Origin: Spodoptera frugiperda
Taxonomy: Eukaryota > Arthropoda > Insecta > Lepidoptera > Noctuidae
DNA: 64,000 bases
NCBI RefSeq assembly: GCF_023101765.2
Contig: NC_064224.1
Coordinates: 6,962,103-7,026,102 of the forward strand
Direction of reading: 5' to 3'
Position numbers and translations under genes: made by a program. The notes under the pieces were generated by a model. That model was not told the origin of the DNA. It saw only the letters and a list, made by a program, of their open reading frames with translations, and ran no database searches. Shown here in pieces: positions 11,996-26,000 of this stretch (position 1 is its first letter; each line of letters opens with the position of its first letter).

Positions 11996-14900
11996 ATCGC
12001 ACTTTGGTCGATTAACAACAAATGGGCCATGGCCACACACAAATGATATGTAAAATAGGATTTGTACTCGTCCTCGATAAACAGAAATACCCGCCCCCTA
12101 TACTCGTAATATAAACCTCACCAAAACATTAGCTTTATAAATGTAAAAGTATATGAACATATACAGTAGGGCCTAAGGTCACTGACACTGCACGTGCGTG
12201 TCCAACTCTTTACACGTGTCCTCAAACACTTTTTCAACATGCTCGATCGAATATGTACACGATAAATATACTAATAGTATCACCTTGCTCTCATTATTTT
12301 ACTACGCCGATGTGTAAAGAAATTAGGTCAAAGAGAAAATTATATCCGCATGCATCAGTAATTTACCGTTTAACCGGAATACTTCTAGTGGTAAAACAAG
12401 AGTAAATTACTACGAAATTAATATTACACAACACCAAAGGCGACATTTAAATATTTTGATTGTGATTTATTGAGAACATTGCGTGCGCGTACACGCAGTA
12501 AATCGTAGAAACAAAGTTACGGCCAATAAAATATATCGCCATATTTATGAGGCTGTGGGGTCCAAATATTAAATAGGTACTTTACTTGCTTTTTTGGCAA
12601 TTCCAGTGAAAAATAAGTTTTATTCTCAGTCACTACTACAAAAGAAAGAATTCTCAATCGAAAGTATAGCATCTCAGGAAATAAAAAAGTCGGTTATTCA
12701 AGGTGGTGTATACCCCGACGATGAATAGAAGGCGCGAAGTTTTGGCTGAGCTATAACTATAACATAATCTATACGGTATTACTCATAAACAGTTGCAAGA
12801 CATAAATAGAATAGAACTAATAGTTTACATTATTAGAATAAATACGGAAGCAAAAATACACATTCTGGCAAACCAAATTGCTGGTACCGAATGACGCAAG
12901 TTCCTAAATCTCTTCAAACGACATCAATAAAGTTATTTGCTAACTTTCGTACATCAATAATACATTATACGGGTATGTCTACGTCAAATATTAAGCACAA
13001 ACTTACAGCAAAATCAATGGTGAACTATCCTCTTATCTTCGAAAACTTAAAAAACCATTACGAAGGAAGTATTCCATTCAAAGGAGAAATAATATCGACG
13101 AATAGTTCGCGAGAATCCTGCGAGAATCATAACATGACATTTGACATGACATTAACACCACAGACTATTATGAATCTGAGGGAATTGTAAAAATACCAAA
13201 ACGTATGACCCAATTGGTAAAACCTTTAACGATTTACTTCAGCGTGGTTTGTGACTAATATCTTTGGGAACTTCTGGTTTAAGTGATTCTTTCCAGAAGA
13301 GTTACGGTGATAAAATAGCAATTTCTTTTAACTAAATCCAGGGCCAAGTGTATCAAGAAAGTATCATTTATTCATTATTGATTCATCTATGCGTACTAAG
13401 AAATCCTAAGAACCATTATGCATTTGTGATATTGATTTAAGTAGTGCTTTTGAAAGTTTATGAAAATTATGTAAAGTCCTAAGACTCACCTTTTATCCTA
13501 ATTTAATATTTAGAACATAAAATAAAATTCTACACAAAAATATCTCCATCATTCTCAGCAATAACACGAAGACAATGCAAAAAGGAGTTCTAAAAATAAA
13601 ATTTGAATCACGAACCCTTTCTAAGCCTCTTAGTTTAACCCAAACGGCCAAAGCTTAGGATGGGGTGAGGAACTGAGAACAGCCAATGAGAATAATCAAC
13701 ATATTCTGAGTCGCATGTGTTTTTACAACGACTTTTGACCTTAACCCATAAGGGTCTTATTTGGCCATTTAACCCTGTCCAGTTGCCTAAATGTCTTGAG
13801 ACTAGATATCACATACAAAGTTTTTGCACGTAAACTTGCTAGTGTTACTGTCACCAATCTTGTTAGAGGCGGTAATAACTTTTATATTTGGACAAGGAAA
13901 ATGTTTCACGTGAAGATTCGCTCACAAGTACTCTAACCACTCTAGCGTCCATGGATACTATAGTATCCAAAGTGACGAGTTCTGTTTAACTCCCTCTAGT
14001 TTAAAATACGGACTTGTTTGGTGAGTTTTGACTGATTATCTATACAGCTGAATAAATTGTTCGACGAAAAAATAAGACATGGCGTTGTAATATGCTTTGA
14101 CAAACAAAATATAAATTTTTAAAGTTAGTTGACTCGTTTTTGAAGTGTTTTTGTGAGTTCCAACAATTATGTCGTAAATACTACAGTTTTGTTTAATTTA
14201 TCTTGCAAGTGTTATACATCAAAATAAACTAGAAGATTTGTGCTTTACGATGATGTACAAATATCACAGTTTTAGCTGATAAATCTAGTCTAATTTTAAC
14301 TTCAAACGATTGTTGTTTCGAAAAAAATGGCCGGTCTGGTGTTGGCCACTTTTAGTTTTGTTTATACATATTTTACATACTTTGCATTACAATAGTATAT
14401 AAAATATCGAAATACATTTCGTAATAAGCAAAATAATACATTTTTCAAAGAGAAATATACTAAATTCATTGAAGATTCCATAATAATGTCAATGTGTTCC
14501 TCAGGTTTTTTGATGTGTAAAATTACGAGTAGTGTTTTCTTTCGATTTAATTACAATACTTAGAGTTAACCGAATATAATCATATATACATCAAAAGAAA
14601 GGGTAATGAGTCTAGTTTGTTGTAAAAATATTTTATTGATAAAATATGCAATAGTTGTGCCGTATATTCTAAAAAGGTAGAAATAATTCTGTTTTTTTTC
14701 TGTGTTTCATGTTTAACCCGTTTTATTGTATTTTAAAGATTAACTAAAGATTTAAAAAAATCGTTAAGATTGATCAGTATTCTTCAATCTTTTTTTTGGT
14801 ATTCTTTTCTTTATTCTAGGCATTACGGTTCAGTAGCTATATAGGTTTTTTGTTACGACGAACTTGCGAGTCGCGCGCGGTTCGGATGCCGTGCGCGGCT

Positions 14901-17900
14901 GGACGTTAGAGTGGCTAAGACGTTCATACAATAGTCTAATGTCTCTAAAACTAAAAGAGTTTGCCTAGACTGACTGAGCAATTAGATACGTAAATTGGAT
15001 TGGACGCAAAACAAGGAGTACAATAACACCTACACAAGAATAATCCTTGTCTCAAAGATGATTTATTTGTACAAGCTTATGATATCACTACATAATACCC
15101 TGATGATAGGGTTCATAATTGAGACTAAATACTGTATTTTATAACACTTGTATACATTATGGATGCAATAAATACTTGAATACATTCTACATTGCCCATC
15201 AGAGGTCCATTAACAAAGCATAATCAGGCTTTACGTAGTAAGTACAGTATTCTTACTGAGCTGATACTGATATAGGTCGTACAAACTTCACACCCGTCCA
15301 GTGGACGAAGAGTAAATGTTTATCTAACTGCCCGGCCACATGCAGCCTATACTAGCACTACTAACTCACGTCGCTTCATTGATAACGTCACTCTATTCAT
15401 ATCACTTGATTTATCGCCTAGTTGTCTCCTACAAATATGATCAACCTATGATCCTAGCAATTGCAGGAATCATTTTCGTCCGATTGCAATTGGTTGATTC
15501 GATTTAGGTCAGTGCATTGTTGTCTTTAGAATTTATTGCATTATTTATTATAGTTTCTAGCTTAACCGACCAAACCAAAAGAGTAGTATAGTATGAAGTC
15601 ATTAGATTAGCTTTATCAGATACGGTCTTAAAAATCTGATGTCGTGCCGTGCGCAAAGTCAAGAAAGAAACCGCGCTAGTCACTATTTGGCTAATGAGGC
15701 ACTAGAGTATAGTGTTTGAGCTTGTTTAGAAAACCTGTTTAGTCTTAAAAATATCCTGTAATTATTTTTGCTAATAATTTCCAAGCTTTATTATTACTAT
15801 TTAGTTATTTCTGTAACGATAAACGAATAGGTACTAACTTAATGAATGTTATCGGTTTACTGGTTTTACCAGGCGGAATAAACAACATAACGATGCGTAA
15901 AATATTATGAAAATATAAAATGGCAAGTCAAGTTAAATGTTTATCGCTTTGAGAATCGCCTGTTTTCCCGGAAGTGGTTTAGGGGGCTATCTAAAGGTCA
16001 TTTGTGCTAGCAGAACAGGGATAAATGCAACTGGTAACATTTTGCACACTTCTGTCGTTACTTTAACATACATGTGCTTCCTAATTAAAAATAGTCCTCA
16101 TATTTACAGTGCCTAAAAATCTATACCTCCAGCCCTTTTTCTAGAAATGAAGTCCATATTTTGTCCTATAATTGCTAAAAAATATGTTTGATCACATATA
16201 TTCTAAAATTACTTCTTACTTCTTTACCCAATGATGTTAGGTAACAGTATTAGTCTTCCAACATTAAGAACACAATCCGATCTACTACAAAGGTAGCTTT
16301 ATTGTTTCCCTATCCATATCCCTCTACAAAAATTACACCTAGGTACCTAAAGACAATACCTCAACATTCCTTTGTCATAAAAGAAAGTATATATACGTGT
16401 GTGTGTGTGTGTACTAGACCGAACAAAAGCCACTTAACCGACCTGGATGGAGTCCACACGCCAACGACCCATGAAGGTCATCATCTGCATTGTTTAAGAC
16501 CTATAGAAGATTTACACCTGGTATACTTTATGAGAGACCCTCTTTAATTTAAATGTCACACGCGCCACGGGTTTTCGTGTCGGATAAAAAATTGTTGAGT
16601 GTTTCAGTCCGTCTGTCAGGCTTATTCCATTTGATAATCTCCATTCTGTTACTTAAGGAATAGGGTATTCTTTGTATTTTGTTTAAAAGTTCTATGAAAA
16701 GACTGTTCTATTCTGTCTTATTTCAGTAGCCTATGTGTACATTTTAGCTACTAGAGATAGATATTTGGCATTATATCGATAAAATTAGCCGTTAGCCACA
16801 TATGTACGCATATTACTCACATGAGAAGATGATTTAATTACAGATGCTCTAACTATTCTGAAAACCAAGATCCGATACATGCTAACAAGTTTTTGACGTA
16901 ACCAACATTTTCGCGATTCTACGCTAATGAATGATGACGTATTAATCTGGTGATTGAAAATCTATATATGTAGGTACCTTTAAATTCAATAGCACATTTC
17001 TAGTAACTATTCTACAGTCACTACTGCTATAAATAAATACCGTTCTACGTCTCAGAGTTTGTAACAAACGAGGTTGATCGTAAACGTCCGTACTGCAAAC
17101 ATATCGTGGATACAAGATGTTGAATGATATTTTTGATTCAGCCATTTCACATTTCCATTTATTGCTTAAAGCTGCAAATCAATTCACGAATCCCTTCCTT
17201 GCTTCAAGAGTCTGTCAAGTTAATGTATTAAGTCCTGATATACCATATAAATGGTTCTTCTTTATATCAGAGCTTCGGTTAAGACGTACTGCGTCAGAAA
17301 CCACTCAATACACCTGAGTGGTGCCTTATTTATAAAACAGACATTTCAATTTGAAAACGTTTTGCGTTGCAGGGATCGACCTGATTCAACATACGCACAT
17401 TCAGTCCAGACCGAACATGCAATCAAAAATTCACGTATCTACGTAATTTACATATATTATAGCAAACATAATCGTGTTTTGACAATAACAAACAAACTGG
17501 TCTTACTCACAGTCTTGGCATGCTATAAACATGCAGTTTATACCCAAGTAATAAGGAAATACTGAACAGTTAACATCGGATGTGCCGTAATGAGTACTAA
17601 AGACATCTGACAGTCCAGTAACATCTTTGGAGAGGAGATACTAGCCGAAGATAGTGTCCCAAGTGGGTGTACTAAACTGGTTCAATTATTACTTTATTGT
17701 TTACATAGAAAGCGTTTATGTATTTAACACCCACTCCTTGCTAGCTTGAAGTTCCATGTGTGATGCAGATGAGTCCATAGTCGTGCACTGGACACAATTC
17801 TAGAGTCCATGTTAAACTTGGAATGAGTGAAATCGAATCTTGACTTCGTTTTTACACACATATACAGTTTTTTATGTGTTACTTTATGTACACTTTCATA

Positions 17901-18700
17901 ATGATTAATGTTTGATGTCCATAACAATCATATATGCACGGTACGTAAGTAAACAAGGCATTATATGGCTCTTTTAATGAGTTATGAGCTATGATTCATT
18001 AGAAACAAAGCATTATAATAGACTTAAGATGTTACTAAAGTTTTTTTAATACAATTGAAGACATGTGTAAAACATGTGTAGTGAACGAACATGTATTAAT
18101 GACGATAAAGATGAAAATATCTTGCAGATTCAGGATTTGGATGTTTAGGAATTCATAACCATAATTTCATGAGGCATCATGAGTAATATCCCAAACACTT
18201 CCTTAGCTTAAATGTGCAATATCAATCAAGTTTCGGATGACAATGAGTGAACAGCAAACATGTCCGCATAGCATCGCTTCAATTAGGTTTACCTTGTAGA
18301 ACAGAGAATCTAGTTGCATCTATTATGCATAGTAAGGCAAAACATGCACTTTATATGAGACATTTGTAAATAACTGACGATCCATTGTTCGCAACACGTG
18401 TGTACGGCGAATCATATAGTAAGCATAATAGAATAGAGATGACTTTAGTCAAAGACTGAGAATATGGTATCGTAAACATGGCGTGTTGAATGCTGAAGAC
18501 GTTTAAACTGGATTGGTGTCAAGAAAATGTCTATTTAAACTTAAATAGACGTGTAAGGACACTTATTATTGTTGTGCTGTTATGCATTTATTATAGTTGT
18601 TTTGTTGGAGTAATGACACACGAAATAAGCGCAGTCCTGAAATAAAACTGCAGTACCTAACTACATGAGTAGGGACTACCGACAATCTTCCCCACTGTAA

Positions 18701-18870
18701 TGTTTTCTGCTGTGTCGTAGGTGCGTTTACAAACATACAATTTCACATACACATGACACCCAGACCCGAAACAACAATTTGTGGATAACACAAAGAGTTG
18801 CTCCGTGCGGGAATCTAACGTGCTACATGTTGCGCGACAGCCGGTTGCCCAATGCCCAGCCACCTCGCCA
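18701..18870 (-). repeat. tRNA-derived SINE (family 2)
   Basis: On the minus strand the order is a CCGGCTGTCGCGCAAC box-A-like region, the box B-like GATTCCCGCACGGAGCAACT, then TTGTTTCGGGTCTGGGTGTC and GTAAACGCACCTACGAC. The same element occurs at 56,383-56,545 (+) and 62,226-62,345 (-). The open frames crossing it are not genes. Confidence 0.75.
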
Positions 18871-20872
18871 ACCGTGGAGCCTACTACTACTTCTACAATC
18901 GAAGTACTTAAACCTAAAAGAAGATCTCTAAAAGAGGATCTCAACTTGGAAACAAATACATCATTCAGGTTAAGAATGGTCTTTAGTCTTAAGACTTAAA
19001 AAGATAAATAAATACTTTATCACCCATTTTAAATAAATCAAATCTCGAAAGAAAAGCATAGGCATAAAACCAACTTTATAAGAGCAAAAGAAAGAAATAG
19101 TGCCGTCAAATAAAAGCAAAGTTTCTCTATAGAAGCTTTATGCGAAAACTTTTTATTCCTAAGGACTTTTTGCTTTACCGAAGTCACACTTAGAACAATT
19201 TTGAGCTAGTGCTTTTAAAATATTCTTAAGTTACTATTCGATTTATAATATTTACGGCACAGAAAGGGGTCACAGCAGTCTCTAATGGGGTCACCTTAGT
19301 GACACTATTATGAGTCAGCAAAAAATACTAAACGCGACACGACTGCCGCTACTTTCATACTTTTAAATTTGGTCGCAAATATTGGTATCTGATTTACTTT
19401 AATGTCCCATTTTAGAAGAGTAGTTACTAGTCACAGAAACCTTTTTAAGATTTTCTTTTCAATTCAGCTGAAGAATTTTGGCATTCAGTCATCTCAGACT
19501 GTATTGTAGTGTACAAAAGTTCATTGTACTTTTAGTATACAAATAAAAGCATTGTCCATGAATATCGTTTCTGGGCTTTCCATACTAACACGTACATAAT
19601 AATATTTATAGGGTAAAACGAATAGCAGTTTTACGAAGCACCTACATCACTAGAAAGCAAGCTTGTGGACCATTTATAGCTATCCACAAACGATTTTTTG
19701 TCGTCTGTCTATATTCGTTTTTTGGTAACTTTCCAAATGAGATTTCATACTTCTTTTTCTTCTCGTGCACATTTCATTATTTTTTTACACGACTTTCTTT
19801 TCCTTCACAATCGGTAAGGGCGCCTTGAGTGTAAAGCGAAGAGTGAAGACAGTTAAATGGAGTTTATAGAAAGAAAATCAATCGTGTTTAAGGTTTACAA
19901 TGCCTATAATGGACAATGCAAGATAATTGCAATTAAAGAAGACATTGTAAATGGATTTTTCTAACCTAAAGCATTTATCATTTTCATTGCATGGCTAAGG
20001 TCGATCTTAAACTCTTTTAATAAGGCCAAGGTAAGAATATAAGGCAAATACAAAGTTGATTTATGGGTGTATTTTACTTATTTTTAATCATCCCAAAAAT
20101 CGAGTTGGTACTAGTAATCGACTCACTGTTAACGAAAAGCATTCATATGTTTGTAATCAATCATTAAATCATCTTCAAGGTCAAATCACGACAAAATTAG
20201 CACGGTATCGCTAATGAAATGACCTTAAAATGCAGATTTAGCGATGATTCGAAGAGTTTCTCGGAGATCATTTTTCCCGCATATCTTTCTGGACGTTTTT
20301 GGCAGACGCAGTCACATGAGCATGCATTTACGAATGCACTGAATAAATAGGACGGGATTACAATATGAATCAGATCCCAATGGTTTCTTTGAAGTATTGG
20401 CACAAAGAAGTTCCTGTATTATAATGGAGGGGGTCACGGTAAACGGAAAGAGGATTATCAGTGTTATCGGAGAGGAAATGATTCCGCAAGATAGCGGTTT
20501 CAAATAATACATTGTTGAAGCAAAATAACTAGTCAGAAATGCATAATGAGTCTGGAACTTCGGATAGTTGACATAAAACTCATAGTAGGTAAAACAGAAA
20601 CTAAAACACGATGATTGGAAGCTGAGAGCATTTTATATAAGCATATATATATACACCGAAAAATTCGGCGATTCCAAATATGTGAGTATATAAATTAATA
20701 TCACCAAAAAAATGTCGCTGATAAGGTGACTTTTGGTAGTGCGCGAAAATTCTTTCTTTTTGATACCACACTAAAATCTTCTTTATGGTCATGTTCAGAT
20801 CCTCTTATTAACCCTAAATGACCTTTAAAAACACATATTTGTACAAATAACATGTCTTAAAAGGGTACTTAC

Positions 20873-20963
20873 GTCCTTGTCTCTGGCCAGGCATGACGAC
20901 GGCTCCCCTCTCCTGCCTCAGGAGGCTCTCGCCCTCCGCCCCACCCTGGTGTGACATCTCCAT
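20873..20963 (-). CDS. First coding exon of an unidentified gene (31-residue N-terminus)
   Basis: A GC-rich island in AT-rich DNA reads, on the minus strand, ATG GAG ATG TCA CAC CAG..., giving MEMSHQGGAEGESLLRQERG followed by AVVMPGQRQG. It then splits a codon at a strong donor, GTAAGTACCC (20,863-20,872). Upstream, TTTTGTCTACAG (acceptor at about 21,039) would make 20,964-21,038 the 5' UTR part of the same exon. The start is the first ATG of the open frame in a good context. The protein is not recognised; the segment is polar and looks disordered. The next coding exon was not found in the 20.8 kb to the left, so the intron is very long or I missed it. Confidence 0.55.
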
Positions 20964-21068
20964 GGCTCACAGGTACACTAATATCATAAAACTGATACTG
21001 GCATCTGTGTTCTTCGTTGACGCAATGGACGACTGCGTCTGTAGACAAAATTAGTCTTTTTAAGAGCT

Positions 21069-21221
21069 GGGGCCTTAGTCTGCTATTACAATTGTGTCAG
21101 AATGGTCGATCATTGAGCTGTGCGAGAGGGACGCAGCTATGTAGGTTGTATAGCTCTGTCCCTCTTGCACTGCTCAATGATCGACCATTCTGACACAATT
21201 GTAATAGCAGACTAAGGCCCC
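21069..21221. repeat. MITE hairpin with 64-bp arms starting GGGGCCTTAGTCTGC
   Basis: Left arm 21,069-21,132 and right arm 21,158-21,221 are reverse complements with about two mismatches, separated by 25 bp. The element ends just upstream (gene sense) of the probable splice acceptor at 21,039. No clear target duplication is visible. Confidence 0.85.
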
Positions 21222-22738
21222 TGGTCTTTAAACTCTCGAGTGTTTTGTGCTGAATTTTACAAAGTGCATTTGCGTTTAATTTTGGTAAGATGTATTGGAC
21301 TGTAATGGCAAGGATGAATGTATAAATGTTGATACTTCTTATGTAGGTATGTTTGTTGAGTGTGCGATATACACAATCAATCTTCTCGCAATGAAGCCAT
21401 ATTTGTAGTCGGTCACGCATAATTATTTAGCTCAATGTCAGACCGTATTTTTAATCAACGAAAGATAATAAAATGTTATATCGCTTTTTATATATTTTTC
21501 TTAAGCTCAGTTGGTAATTAATTTAAAAGACCAACGTACGAATGTGAACGAAAGTAATTCGAGCGAAACGGTATCATTAAACTTACATTTTTAGTATCTA
21601 ATGTTTTAAAGACTAGTTTTCTAGGCATTAATCATTATAAAACACGTACAATTTTCTAGTACTTGCTATTTTTATTGGAACACAATAATAAGATCTACAT
21701 TTGATGATATTTGCCGTTTTGTTTTGTTGAAAACGGTTGATTTTACCGTTTCAGAGTTAGTCAACCAAGATTCTTTATAGACTGCACACTCATGCATGAG
21801 AAGCGGGCGCCTTAAACCACCACAACAAATATGGAAATATGCTACAAATGCCACGCCCCCTACAATATCTAATGTGTTGCTCTATAAAACGTGCCATTAT
21901 GCCATTGCTCTACCAATCTGAGTGTGTCATCTCAAAAACTGATCGATCAAAAACGGTTAGCGTGTCGTCGCGTCGCGTCTCGTTTCAATAGTGTGTATCC
22001 GGCTTAAATCATTATAGGTACCATTAGTTTTATGCATACATGATTTTTTATTACATGATGTCTGGTCTAGACTTTGAGAGATATGCGTCTGAGTTTGTTT
22101 CGGTGTTTCTTTTAAGAGAAATCAGTTAGGAAACACCTAAAGCGCTGGATTAAGTATTTTTGTAAAACAAATATAATTTAGTACAATACTTATCTTTCAT
22201 ACACATAAAAATTTTGTTTAAAAATCATAACAGAGATAAATATTTGAGTGCTACTAGTTCATTAATTTTATCATTTATACACGGACTTAGTTACTAGATA
22301 AACTTGTGTAGTAATTTTATGATTGTTACACAATATGAAATAATGTTGGTTTTGTTTATAAATATGTATTAGAAAACTTTAATCTCAAGGGAACTCTCTC
22401 TCTCTCTTACTTCTTGTTACATTTTTCAATATCTTTATTTGATGCCTTTATTTGACCTAAGTGTCCAAAAAGTCTTCTTCCTGCTCTTATTTCAGGCTAC
22501 TTCTCGTCTCGGTACAATCCTTCTTCTTCCGTTCTCCCCCTATCAGACTTTTATTATGGTAAGTAAGCAATTGCCGCAAACACAACGCAAGCGTTGCTTC
22601 ACGTCGGTTTTCTAAATGGCCCTGGGTATCACTCCGGTCGAGCCGGCCCATTTGTGCCGAAGCATAGCTCTACCACAGTTGAGCATTGCATCTCCCACTC
22701 TCATTCCCCATAAAATATATTACTACATACATACATAT
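21222..22738. other. No gene seen
   Basis: AT-rich unique sequence. Short open frames lack domains, splice partners or codon bias. A (TC)n run lies near 22,395. Confidence 0.6.
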
Positions 22739-23014
22739 CGTCACGCCTTTAATCCCCGAAGGGGTAGGCAGAGGTGCACATTATGGCACTTAATGCCACT
22801 GTGTACACCCACTTTTCACAATTTATGTTGTAAGTCCTATGTAATAGGTGGTGAGTCTATTGTCATATACCGGGCACATTTCCAGACTCCGTGCTACCAC
22901 TGAGAAATTTTCGAAAAGCCAAAAAAAGCCCAGTAATACTTCGCCCGACCCGGGAATCGAACCCGAGATCCCTTACCCGGCAATCGCATTTGTAACCACT
23001 CGCCAACGAGGCAG
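22739..23014 (-). repeat. tRNA-derived SINE (family 1), near full-length
   Basis: On the minus strand it starts TGCCTCGTTGGCGAGTGGTT (box A-like), has GGGTTCGATTCCCGGGTCGG (a perfect pol III box B), then TACTGGGCTTTTTTTGGC, GACTCACCACCTATTACATA, and ends with ...GGGGATTAAAGGCGTGACG. It is the best preserved copy in the window and was used to recognise the others. Confidence 0.9.
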
Positions 23015-26000
23015 TCTCTGTCAAAATCTATTACTATATAATACATATATTCACTCATTCACCATACAATCCATCCATCTCTTACTTAGTCATCCTCTAC
23101 CTTACCATTCTTCCACATTTAAAATCAACACTAACGTTATCATATGAGATTCGTTCCATCGCACGATATACGACAACTGTCGGTTAATTTTAAAACAATT
23201 AATTAACTAACTAACTGCACAGTCGCAGTTGAAAGTTACACTCTTGAGGAAGGATAAAATATTATATTATTATTAAATGGCATCATACATGAGTTATATC
23301 GTGGAAATGTCCTTGTAAGGAAAATAATCATTTGGTTTGAATGTAACCGCAATATAAGACTTAAATTTATATTTGGTTGTGCATACAGTTAATTTGTAAT
23401 AACAACGAACTAGTTAGGTAGTTGTTATTTTGCTTGACGAAAGCATAAACCAAAACAACGCGAAAAGTGGCTGACGAGCTGAAAAACGAGCTAAGTGCAC
23501 ACAAAACTGTACACACAAGCATTCCTCAGACATAGTAATGTTTATTGATCAAATTACTTGAAATTAGCAGTCCATATTATGATGATAGAATCAGAACTAA
23601 AATGTTTGTACTTAAATGTGTTGAGTGGATGTTTGAGTGACATTAAAATTACGATCTTTTCCTAAGGATGCTTTCCACCACCTAATATGGGCAACGTTTC
23701 CTAGTTTTATAGCAAAGGTTCTAAGTTTCAAATCAACGAAAAGACTTTCCCAGTATGGATGCCAGAACATCAAGTTTTTATGTATACTTTTTTCTTAAAC
23801 AACTTTTTGTTTTGCAATATTGTAAAAAAAAAATAAGTGAAGAAAATTACGTTTATACGTGATATTTGCACAGATGTGTCTTCCGCTATGCCGTGTAGAG
23901 TGTAGGTGCAAAGCAAACAACCTACTTAAACAAAGATTAGGACAAATTCTGGAACGAGATTTCATAACTCCATACTTTGATACATACTACGTTTTACATG
24001 TTTTTGAACGTACCAAGAACATTTTTATGTATGCAAAGAATTTATTTAGACTGTCTTACTCAACTTTCGAACGCCTCTTTCATCCGGCCATTGTATTCAA
24101 AACAGAAACTATACAGCTAATACATGGTGCTCAAAAATGTATCAATTTTACGCTCGTAAGTACATGTCGATAGTGACAGGAAAAGCAACTTTATTACGTA
24201 GCCCAAGGGATCATTTTTGTGGACATGTTAATGACCTTTTAAGGATGAAGTACGTTTTTGTTCGTATATCAAATCAAAATGCATCATTCGTATCAAACTA
24301 TGTTCATTATGGTCAATAGAGATGGTGACAGGGTATAAAAAGGATACATCTTAACTTATAAAGCCCGTGATTTACATAGTTACATAGTTTTGTCGAAATA
24401 AGAATTAGAAAGCTGCTTGTTTAAACAAATTAAGTTTAGGAGCTAGCAAACTAGACGAACTACGTCACTTCTACATTAGTTTAACGCATTTTTCCGTACG
24501 TAAATGTGACGTGTATAACTTTAAAAATCGACTTTAAAAAAATGGCCATTTTTTTTAATAAATCCTCCAGACAGACGATAAAACTTTATTCTCAGTCCTA
24601 GTTATAAATAGCAAATAAGTTTAGTTGACATTTAACCTCCCACGAAGAAATTGTGGAAACAAGGAGTTCTTATGCCAACAGGAAGCCAGCATTATCTTAC
24701 AGAGTTCAGTAAATAATTATCTAGAATTGTACTTTCGTTAAATGGCCTCAAATTACGTGTTCGACGTCGCCCGTGCCAAATTATTCTTAATGAGTTAGGA
24801 GATAAGGGTCATTTACATGGCTTCTGGCTCAATTTATGTATGTAGTTTCTACACAACAAAAACCTATAGTATCTGAATACATCACTCTTTTCTTATTTTA
24901 TTATATTATATTATACTCGCGACTTTCGTGCGGTTTCACCCGCTCTGCTTGGCTCCTATTGATCATAGTGTGATGTTTTATAGCCTGTAACCTTTCTCGC
25001 TAAATAGACTATTCAAGACAAAATTAATTATTCAATTCGGAACAGTAATTTCAGAGATTAGCGCGTTCAAACAAACCAACTCTTCAGCTTTATATAATAG
25101 TATAAGATAAGATGAATTTTAATATTTCTTTAAGTCACAGGTCGATAGTTTTAGGTACCACAGAACAGATAGGAGATGTTCTTAAAAAAAATACACTACA
25201 CAAAAAATATAATAATTATAAGCAGACAATGAAAAGTATATAAGGTATTATTACCTGTTATGTTATGAAAATAACTCGACAATTTTAACTTAATTAATAA
25301 TACAAATAACTAAGTATGTCTCGAAACTATTTACCTACCTATACCTACTTCCAGTGTATAGTAAAATATATTCACTAAGCAACATTTATCTTATAAAAAC
25401 AACATTATACTATCTAATCAAATATCTGAATATGACCTTATTGAATACCTAATTATATTGCTGTATTACAAGACATGATAAAATTCAAGGTAATAACTTC
25501 TTCAATTAATAATTCATTACAAATATTAATTTTATAACAAAACAGTATAACTTATGATCCATTTTCACCAATTTGTGTTATAAGTTACATATTAAGTGCA
25601 ATATAGTAGGTGAGCCTAATACCAATAACAGTTAGTTTTCAATTACAAGTTTAATAAGGATAATATTAAACCCATACAAATGATGCATTTTGATATACAA
25701 AAACAAAAATTAACTTCATCCTTAAAAGAAGAATACTTCACAATACATACAATTTTCTAGTGTCCGATTTATCGAATATTATGCTGTAATGGGTTAATGA
25801 AACAGGTAAAATATTGTGAATTAGGGAAAACTATTTCACATAATTATATACTATACTCTTTCATGAATTAATTAAACAAAACTAAGTTCTTTTATCAAAG
25901 AGCAAAGGTTGAATTTATTGTAAAGCAAAGCTTACTTTTTTTTTGTTTATAGTAGCCAAAACATATTCACATATATTGTGAATAAGTAGGTTATTTTAAT

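Larger units (their letters stand above)
1..20872. other. Gene-poor intron or intergenic DNA with scattered repeats
   Basis: No coding exon could be supported here on either strand. Open frames are short, AT-driven and lack recognisable domains or paired splice sites. Because a coding exon at 20,873-20,963 reads leftward and ends in a good splice donor, at least part of this stretch is probably its first coding intron, running leftward and perhaps out of the window. Recognised repeats inside it are listed separately. Between them (for example 12,000-18,700) I see only unique AT-rich DNA and short microsatellites such as a (GT)n run near 16,398. Confidence 0.6.

Noticed and set aside
12891..13190. 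99-codon plus-strand frame
   Set aside because: Low-complexity composition like the surrounding AT-rich DNA, no recognisable domain, no splice or promoter context.
13951..13966. 16-bp palindrome GGATACTATAGTATCC
   Set aside because: Short and isolated; expected by chance at this scale in 64 kb of AT-rich DNA.
22739..23014. tRNA gene suggested by GGTTCGATTCCC and GTTGGCGAGTGG
   Set aside because: Boxes A and B are present, but the acceptor stem and a proper anticodon arm are not, and the body continues as a SINE that recurs in the window.
23859..24319. Two overlapping plus-strand frames (104 and 60 codons)
   Set aside because: No domain, no shared phase across the overlap with splice sites, and composition like neighbouring non-coding DNA.
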